DNA of 64,000 nt from Opisthocomus hoazin. Lineage: Eukaryota; Chordata; Aves; Opisthocomiformes; Opisthocomidae. The notes under the pieces are model-generated. The model was not told where the DNA came from. It saw nothing but the letters and a program-made list of their open reading frames with translations, and made no database searches. Below are positions 50,901-64,000 of this stretch, in pieces. Each line of letters starts with the position of its first letter. Within the stretch, counting starts at the first letter, position 1. The stretch is from the NCBI RefSeq assembly GCF_030867145.1, contig NC_134441.1, positions 3,660,992 through 3,724,991 on the forward strand, in the 5' to 3' direction. The translations under genes were made by a program, and so were the position numbers.

Positions 50901-53900
50901 TCGCACCACATCCAGCATCGTGCTCCACTTTTACTGCACCTCGCTGCACCTCCCCTCACCCCCTCTGCGTGGGCCCTGGCTGAATTCCAGCCCAAACCAA
51001 GCTCTTAGGGAATTCCTCCCCTCCCAGCATCAACCCTGGCACCAGGCTGCTGCTGAGCACCCAGCCCACATCTAGGGAGTGAACCAAAGAAGTCCATCAA
51101 TTCTGTGCAGGGCAAAACAACGTTTGCTCCAAGCTGGGCAAAACTCTCGCCTCCCTGGGGGCTGGCAGCGAGGTCGTGCCGCCCGGAGCTCCAGGGGAGC
51201 GGCGTGGAGCCGTGCCTGGAGCCTCACCCTCAAACTGGTAATGCATGGTCTGGTGGATGCGCTCGGTGACGCTGGCCAGCCAGTCCTGGAAGGAGAGGGT
51301 CACCTGCGACTCGTCCAGCAGCCGGGCGCAGCCTGTGAGGGAGAGGGCAGGGAAATGGGGAGCCGCGGCGGCACAGACGCAAAGTGCCCAGCCAGGAGGG
51401 CAGAGCAATGACCGAGACCGTAACTGAGACCGTAACTGAGCCCGTAACTGAGCCCCACAAGCACAGCTCCTCTGTGACCAGCTCCCTCCCAGCATTCCCC
51501 ACCGCACCGACACACATTTCCCGAGCAGCGCAGACACCGCTGCCTGCGGCACACAGACCACAGAAAGGCAGCGCCGCTGCAGCAGCGGCCATCGGCTTTT
51601 GGAAACAAAACCAACCCCCGGCCGGCTCGCGGCAAGAGCTGCCGCCTCGGCACCACGCACGGCCCCGGGACCTCTTCACCCCCTATCCTGAGAGCCCCGA
51701 CGCTCCCCAGGGCACACGGGGGCAAAACTGACCCAGAAAAATCACAGAAGGAGACATATAAGAAAGAGAAAGAGAAAGAGAAGGAGAAATAATATGAGAA
51801 AGAGGAGTAATGCAAAATGTGAGAAAGAGGAGGAGAAATGTGAGAAAGACAGAGACATATAAGAAAAAGAGGAGAAACAATAAGAGAAAGAGAAACAATA
51901 AGAGAAAGAGAAGGAGAAACAATATGAGAAAGAGAAGGAGAAACAGAAGAAAGAAATATAAGAAAGACAGAGATATAAGAAAGACAAAGACACATAAGAA
52001 AGAGAAATATGAGAAAAAGACAGACATATGAGAAAAAGACAGACAGGGACATATAAGACAGGGACATATTAGAAAGACAAAGAGACATATAAGAAAGAGA
52101 AATGTAAGAAAGGCAAAAATATAAGCAAGAGAAGGAGAAATATAAGAAGGAGAAGGAGACAGAGATTCAGAAGGAGCTACAGAGATTCAGAAGGAGCTTT
52201 CCACCACTTCCTCGGCCAAACCTAAAGCCAAGAGGACCAACAGCTCCCACCCAAGGCTCCCACTCCGCCCCGCCTGACCCGTGTCTCCCGTCCCTCTGCT
52301 CCGGGAGGGCACCCAACCGCGCCCGCAGACGCAAACGCCGCCTGACCGCGCTGCCCCGCCACCGGCCGGCCCCTCGCAGCTCGACGCCCACCGACGAGGA
52401 CGCCCGCGCCGTCTGTCGCCCACCGCCACGCTGCCGGCGCCCCGAGCCCGACGCGTGGCTGAGGCTCACCTGGTCTCTCCAGCGAGGAGGCGCCGGCCGG
52501 CTGCTTCGGGCCGCTTCTCCCGGGGGGGCTGGGGGCCGGGTCCGGAGCCAGGAGAGGGCTGGCTGCCCCCGGCCCTGACGGAGCGTTCCGGAGAGCGTCA
52601 GCGCCCGAGCCCCGGGGGCTGCGGGCTCCCCTCGCGTGGGCGCGGTGGGGAAATGGCCGCTCCCCGCAGCTCCTTCCACCACGACCCCACCACCGAGCAC
52701 CCAGACCCGCTCCAGTGGCGTCGGGCACCCAGAGCCACCCAGAGCCTCCCCGAGAGCTCCCGCCCGGTGCCGGCTGCGAGCCCGGCAGGTCTCGGCCGCG
52801 CCGTGGCTTGCGGCTTCGGCCCGCGGCCGCCCCGTCCCACAGAGCCCCCGGCAGCCGCTCACCGGGCGTCGCGTCCCTCCTCCTCCTCCTCTTGGGCTTG
52901 GCCGCCGCCGCCACCTCCCCTGCCCGCGCCGTGGAGCCGGGGCTGCCCGCCGGCTGCGGGACCACCGTCCCCATCAGACCTGGAGAACGCAGCCCCCCTG
53001 GCTAACGGCACCCCGACCGCAGGCAGCAGGGCTGGGGGACACGGGGGACTCACGGTCCCCTCCCCACACCAGCACTCACCCCCCGAGACCCCCCAAATGC
53101 CTTCAGAAATCCCCCAAAGCCCCCCTGACCCCTTCCTGGGGGGGAGCGTCGAGGCAGACGGTGATTTCAACTCGCTCCCACTGCCCCGGTCGCTCTCCTC
53201 GGGGCAGATTTTCACCCCTGGGTGCCTGAAACTGGGGGGGGCTCACCCGAGGGCACCTATCGGGGTGCACAACTTCCCCCAGGGACCCCACCCTGCAGGC
53301 TGCTGCCGTGGGAGGGGGCTCACGGCAAGCTGGGCTTCCCCCACACTGCTCCAGCCCCAGGGGAGGAGGACACCCAGCTTGGGGGGGGAACCCCATTTGC
53401 CCTCCTCTTGGCAAAGCCCACAGGAACTCGCCCCCCATCCCAGCTCCCAGGGGAGCCCCCCCTCTCTGCTCCCCCACTCTGGGAGCCAGGAGAGAGCTGC
53501 AGCTCCAGAGGACTCGCTCCTCACAAAGCCTGCTGCTCCAAGTGGGAGGAGGCCGGTAATAAAGCCCCTGCTAACGAAGCACTGACGGGGAGCAGCTGCG
53601 AGGGCAAAGGCAGCGAGCTGTCAGGGCCCGGCAGGGAGGGATGGAAGAAGGAAGGGAGGAAAGGAGGAAAAGAGGAAGGAAGGAAGCAAGGGAGGGAGGA
53701 AGGAAGGGAGGGAGGGAGAAAGGGAGGAAGGAAGGAAGGGAGGAAGGGACGAAGGAAAGAAGGAAGGAGGAATGGAGGGAGGGAGGAAGGGATGGAGGGA
53801 TGGAGGGAGGAAGGGAGGAAGGGAGGAAGGGAGGGAGGAGGAAGGGAGCAAGGAAGGGAGGAAGGGAGGAAGGAAGGGAGGGAGGAAGGAAGGGAGGAAG

Positions 53901-55043
53901 GGAGGAAGGAAGGGAGGGAGGAAGGGAGGAAGGAAGGGAGGGAGGAAGGGAGGGAGGAAGGGAGGGAGGGAGGAAGGGACGAAGGAAAGAAGGAAGGAGG
54001 AATGGAGGGAGGGAGGAAGGAAGGGAGGGAGGGAGGGAGGGAGGGAGGGAGGAAGGGGGGGAGGAAGGGAGGAAGGAAGGGAGGAAGGGAGGAAGGGAGG
54101 AAAGAATAAAGGAAGGAAAGAAGGAAGGAAAGAAGGAGGAAGGCAGGAAGCTGGTGGCCGCAGCCCGCCACAGCCCCTCGCTGCCCCCCGAACCCCCCGC
54201 GCGCCTCCGGCCCCGCTCACCGCCCGCGCCGTCGGCGAGGAGGTCGGCGAACTCCCGCGCCAGGCTCTCGTCACTGGCGAATGCGCAGACGCAGGCCCAG
54301 AAGTGGAGGCAGCGCGGTGGCGGCTCCTCCTCGGCCGGGCCGCCCTGGCCGGGCCGCGGGGCCTGGCAGGAGCAGCAGAAGCGGCGCTGGGCCGGCGTCC
54401 CGGCGCCCGGCCGCGGGGCGAAGGAGGCGTGCAGGTAGCCGAGGCCGTGCTTCGGGCTGACCCGGCACTTCACCACCACCACGCTCTGGGTGACGCGCTG
54501 CACCAGCGGCCCCGTGGGCTCGGTCGCCAGCTGCCAGAGGCTCTGCTTGGTTTCGGGGGACGCCTGCACGGAGCCCAGCACCGAGCTCTTCAGGGCGAGC
54601 GGGGTGGCCGCGCTCTGGCAGCTCAGCGCCAGCTTGATGTGCCGGCACCGGTTCTCCACCGCGCCCTGCGCTGCCGCCTTGGCGCATGCCGGCACGGAGC
54701 AGCGGCCGGAGCCGAGCTGCGGGAGGACGGTCCCGTCCGCCGCCTGCATCGCCATCTCTGAGACCCCCAGCTCCACGAAGCAGCGGCAGTCGGGTCCCCG
54801 GTCCCGCCGCCGCACCGAATACACCTGCAGCTCGGAGCCGGTGATGATCTTGACGGCGTCGGCGCCGGGCTGCTTGCGCGTGCCGCAGCGGAAGACGGTC
54901 CCGCAGGTCTTGTTCTTGCAGCTCAGGCCTCGCGTGCCGTTGTAGGTGCCGCAGCGGGGACATTTCCGGATGCCGCGGAGCGTGGCCTTCCCCAGGTCCG
55001 AGAGGAAGGAGGGCGCCTTGGGCCTCACCGGCGCCGGCTCCAT
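47918..55043 (-). CDS. C2orf42: C2orf42 homologue, conserved protein of unknown function
   Basis: Exons on the minus strand: 54221-55043 (ATG 55041-55043), 52863-52979, 52470-52528 (weak), 51228-51332, 50012-50119, 49155-49255, 48916-49078 and 47918-48057. The product is about 538 residues; human is somewhat longer. The N-terminus has a cysteine-rich, probably zinc-binding module, [20 protein letters not shown]. The middle is basic (KPKRRRRRD). The C-terminal half is closely conserved: [48 protein letters not shown] joined to [47 protein letters not shown] and [20 protein letters not shown]. The extreme C-terminus is GC-rich and diverges. Exon 52470-52528 fits phase only if its G run 52522-52528 is one base longer, giving ASSLERP before CARLLDESQ. 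Function is not known; do not infer one. Confidence 0.9.
48170..48191. promoter_or_regulatory. Two tandem GTCACGTGAC palindromes
   Basis: Perfect copies at 48170-48179 and 48182-48191, 12 bp apart, in the last intron of C2orf42, within CpG-rich sequence. GTCACGTGAC is the CLEAR/USF-type E-box bound by TFEB, MITF and USF factors. Confidence 0.6.
48400..48700. repeat. GGGGCCCCTTGGGGCTTCAGG minisatellite, last C2orf42 intron
   Basis: Units of about 45 bp with CTTCAGGGCTCCCCCTGGG and GGTGGGGGTGTGGGG in four to five copies. Confidence 0.75.
51740..52195. repeat. Polypurine GAGAAA tract, C2orf42 intron
   Basis: About 450 bp of AGAAAGAGAAAGAG-type sequence with ATATAAGAAAG interruptions. Confidence 0.85.
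53640..54135. repeat. Polypurine GGAAGGGAGG tract, C2orf42 intron 1
   Basis: About 500 bp of almost pure purine on the plus strand, ending 85 bp from the donor of C2orf42's first coding exon. Similar in type to 7240-7910. Confidence 0.85.
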
Positions 55044-55699
55044 CCTCCGGGAAACCTGGCAGGGCCAAGACGGGCGCCTGAGCCGACGGCCGGGACGGGA
55101 GGGACGGCGGGGACGTGGCGCTCTGCCGGGGGTACCCGCGGGTCCCTCCGCAGGCGGTGACAGAGGGGGGACAGAGAGCCCCGGGGGCAGAGACCGGCTG
55201 CCTCAGCTCCTTCCCCGCGGCCGAGGCCCAAAGGGATGACCGGGTGCGACGTCACGGGGCCGCAAAGTGCCACCCGGGGTGCGCCGGACCCCGACACTTC
55301 CAGCCCTGCCACGGCCCCGTTGCCTCCGCCTGGGAGGAAAATGAGGGTAAAATGAGAGCTTTTGGCACCACGCGGGGGGGAATAAAATGAAATAAAGGAC
55401 CTGGGGTGCGAACAGAGCGGGTCGGCCCGCGTTGCAGGGGGATGGCGGGGTCTCCCCTCGCAGCCCGGTGCTCCGGGCCCCGCGCCCTTCTCCACACGCC
55501 CTCCGGGCCCTCAAGGTGCGGGGGGACGACAGGGGCCGACACCGGCCCCGAGCCCCGTCCCCTTCCCGCGGCAGGCTGGTTACTGTCACCTCACGACTAG
55601 GCCTCGGCTCGCCTCGGGACTAGGCCCGAGCTCTCTACCCGTCGCCGGGAGACCTCAACGACCAAGCCTCGCCCACCCACGGTTCCCCCCAGCCCCGGG

Positions 55700-55995
55700 G
55701 TGCGTGCGCGACGGTGACGTCACTACCGTGGCGTCGCGCCGCCGCTGACGAGGCGCTTCCGGTCCCGCCGGCGCCAGGCCTGCCCGCCGCCTCCCGCTCC
55801 GGCCCGCACCGCCGCTCGGCCGCTCGGCGCCCCGCCTCCGCCGGGGTGCCCGACCCTTCGCTCCCATTGGTCCGCCGGTGCCACGTGGGGCAGCGCGGGG
55901 GCGGCTGGGAGTTGTAGTCCGCGGGGGCGCCGCAAAACTCATGCGCGTTGCGGCACCCCCGCGGACTACACCCCCCAGCCGCCCCCGCGGCACTT
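55700..55995 (-). promoter_or_regulatory. CpG-island promoter of C2orf42
   Basis: Upstream of the C2orf42 start on its strand. Contains ETS-like GCTTCCGG near 55756, an inverted CCAAT box (CCATTGGTC near 55864), an E-box CCACGTGG (near 55881), and ZNF143/THAP11-type motifs within an inverted repeat at 55896-55989. Confidence 0.6.
55896..55989. repeat. Inverted repeat with ACTACAACTCCCAGC-type motifs
   Basis: Arms 55896-55928 and about 55956-55989 match at about 30 of 32 positions around a 27-bp spacer. The left arm reads ACTACAACTCCCAGC on the minus strand; the right arm reads ACTACACCCCCCAGC on the plus strand. Confidence 0.75.
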
Positions 55996-56124
55996 TGGCC
56001 GCGAGAATTGACCGATTTTAGCCTTTTTCCCCCAAAAGTTCCCCGAGAAACCGCTCCTCTCCCGCCCGCTTCGGCCCCCGGAGGGCGCGGAAACACCGCA
56101 TAAGAAACGAGAGCACACAGCGAG

Positions 56125-56640
56125 CTTCGGTTTTGTTATTTTTTGGTACTTTTTCCTTTTTTTTTGGCACTTTTTTTTCTGGTACTTTTTCTGTTTTTTT
56201 GGAAACTTTTTTCTGGTATTTTTTCCCTCTTTTTTAGCACTTTTTCTTTTTTTTCTGGTGTTTTTTCCTTTTTCTTGCACTTTTTCTCTTTTTTGTGGTA
56301 TTTTTTCTTGTTTCTTGGCACTTTTTCTTTTTTTTTCTGATATTTTTTCTTTTTTGGGGGCACTTTGTCTTTTTTTTCTGGTATTTCTTCTGTTTTTTAG
56401 CACTTTTTTTTCCTGGTATTTCTTCTTTTTTTGGCACTTTTTAAATGGTATTTTTTCAGGGAACTTTTTCTCCTTTTTTTGGTATTTTTTCATTTTTTTG
56501 GGTACTTTTTCTTTTTTTGACATTTTTTCTTTTTTTGACACTTTTTCTTTTTTTGGTGAGTATTTTTTCCTTCCCCCCCCCCCCTTTATTTGGCATTCTT
56601 TCCTTTTTTTTCCTTTTTTTCTTCCCCCTATTTCTCTCTG
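56125..56640. repeat. T-rich minisatellite downstream of TIA1
   Basis: About 500 bp of units of 25-50 bp, GGTATTTTTTCTTTTTTTGG and GCACTTTTTCTTTTTT. On the minus (TIA1) strand it is A-rich and lies just past a possible polyadenylation signal (AATAAA, minus, 56585-56590). Confidence 0.85.
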
Positions 56641-57757
56641 AAGGCTGCTCAAGACGTGGGACAGAGGTTTTGGGGCCTCAGGATGCTGCAAACCTCCCCC
56701 CCCCGCCCGGGGGAAGCTTTCTACAATCACCTAAAACCAAGAGCGGGGGAATTCTGTCCCCCAAGAGCCCCCAAAACTGTGGTGGCAGACAAAAAAGCAA
56801 AGAAAAATACCAGATTGGAGGCATAACTCATGTCAAAGGACGCGGTGTCCTACCTTTAAATAAGGAAACGTACAAAGGCGGCCAACGGTTGTGCAAAATA
56901 TTAATTTGCTAAAATATTTTACAGAATCAGTACATGTAAATGTAGAAATCGGTAAAAAAAAAAAAAGGAAACGAGCCCAAAGGAAGCCGGGTCGCAGGAA
57001 TCTGTCACATTTCGGGCAGGGGACTCTCGCCGACGCGGGGCGGGGGTCCCGCCGGGCGCCGTCCCCCGTTTCCTAAGGCAAAGACGACCCTGAAAAAGAC
57101 GCCGAGATCCAAAAAAAAAACCCACACCCCAACCCCGCCGCCAGCTCCTCGCTTACGGCCGGGGGAACCCCGGCGTGAGGAACGCGGCGCGGCGGAGGCG
57201 TTGTACGAGAGGCTCGAGGCGCGGGGCAAAGGCGGAGGGCGCGGCGGCTCCAGGATTCGCACGCTTCGGGCTGCCGAGTTTGGTTCTCTTTTTTTCTTTC
57301 TTTTTCTTTTGGTTTGGTTCAACGGTTTCCGATACGTCGTGAAGCGTTTGGAACGCAACCCGGAACGGCGCGCCGCTTCCGAGGGCAGGAAAAGAAACCC
57401 CCCCGAAAGGCCGACGTTGTGCAACTGGCCGCCCCGCGACCCAGCGGCGGCAGCCCCTGCGTTCGCTCGTGTTTCAAAAACGCCGATTTTCAGAAACACG
57501 GGAAAAGGAGGAAAAAGAAGGCTGAAGTTGGCGGACATCCAGCATCGCGTTTGGTGAGAGTTTTGTTTTGTGGGGTTTTTTGTTTGTTTTTAAACAATGC
57601 GGATGACAATTTCATGATTAAAAATGCTTTCCCCTCCCCGCACCCCCCCCACCCATTTTCTCTCTCTTTTTTAAATAAATACATCGCATCCGACGCTCGA
57701 ATCCCGGCGGCGGAAGGCCCACGCCGCCTCCGGAGTCGCCTTCGGAGCCGTCTCCGC
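56641..57757 (-). other. Probable TIA1 3' UTR
   Basis: Less GC-rich sequence continuous with the TIA1 stop codon, with AT-rich elements near 56895-56945 (AAAATATTTTAC). The end is not certain; the nearest minus-strand AATAAA is 56585-56590. Confidence 0.45.

Positions 57758-64000
<6,243 letters not shown>

Noticed and set aside
53650-54170. Minus-strand open frame continuing C2orf42 exon 1 into Pro/Ser/Leu-rich repeat
   Set aside because: A consensus donor at the exon end (GGCG|GTGAGC) precedes it; the frame is a repeat artefact.
55381-55396. Two plus-strand AATAAA strings upstream of C2orf42
   Set aside because: No plus-strand gene ends here; probably chance in an A-rich patch.

Overview
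This window looks like part of a GC-rich bird microchromosome. The evidence is the short, very GC-rich introns filled with minisatellites, two CR1 LINE fragments (one well preserved at about 60570-61011), and vertebrate genes whose exons can be read directly. The gene content resembles what I recall of the chicken chromosome 22 region, but I could not check that, and the species is not determined.

Layout from left to right. (1) 343-7040, minus: PSD4 (EFA6-type Sec7 guanine exchange factor for ARF6), cut by the left edge so that the PH-domain end is missing. Its N-terminal exon carries two coding minisatellites. (2) 9353-11422, minus: an IL-36RN-like IL-1 family cytokine. (3) 13950-15802, minus: IL1RN-like secreted antagonist with a signal peptide. 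(4) 16518-18485, plus: TMED4, a p24 cargo receptor, head to head with IL1RN. (5) 18780-25970, plus: DDX56, a nucleolar DEAD-box helicase. (6) 26829-42295, plus: NPC1L1, the sterol uptake transporter, 19 exons. (7) 42300-47900: mostly minisatellite sequence, with a CpG island, a CTCF-like motif pair, a candidate first exon of an unknown minus-strand gene and an old CR1 piece. (8) 47918-55043, minus: C2orf42 homologue. (9) 57758-61160 and on to the right edge, minus: 3' half of TIA1 (end of RRM2, RRM3, glutamine-rich tail).

As I recall human gene order, PSD4/IL1RN (2q13), TMED4/DDX56/NPC1L1 (7p13) and C2orf42/TIA1 (2p13) are three separate blocks; here they lie within 64 kb. The genes do not form one pathway. 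Their shared traits are compact structure and introns that nearly all hold a different tandem repeat.

Several exons (PSD4, both cytokines, C2orf42) need one-base length changes, mostly in G or C runs, to keep frame, while TMED4, DDX56 and NPC1L1 splice to perfect open frames. I read most of these as homopolymer-length errors in the sequence rather than gene death, but that is inference.
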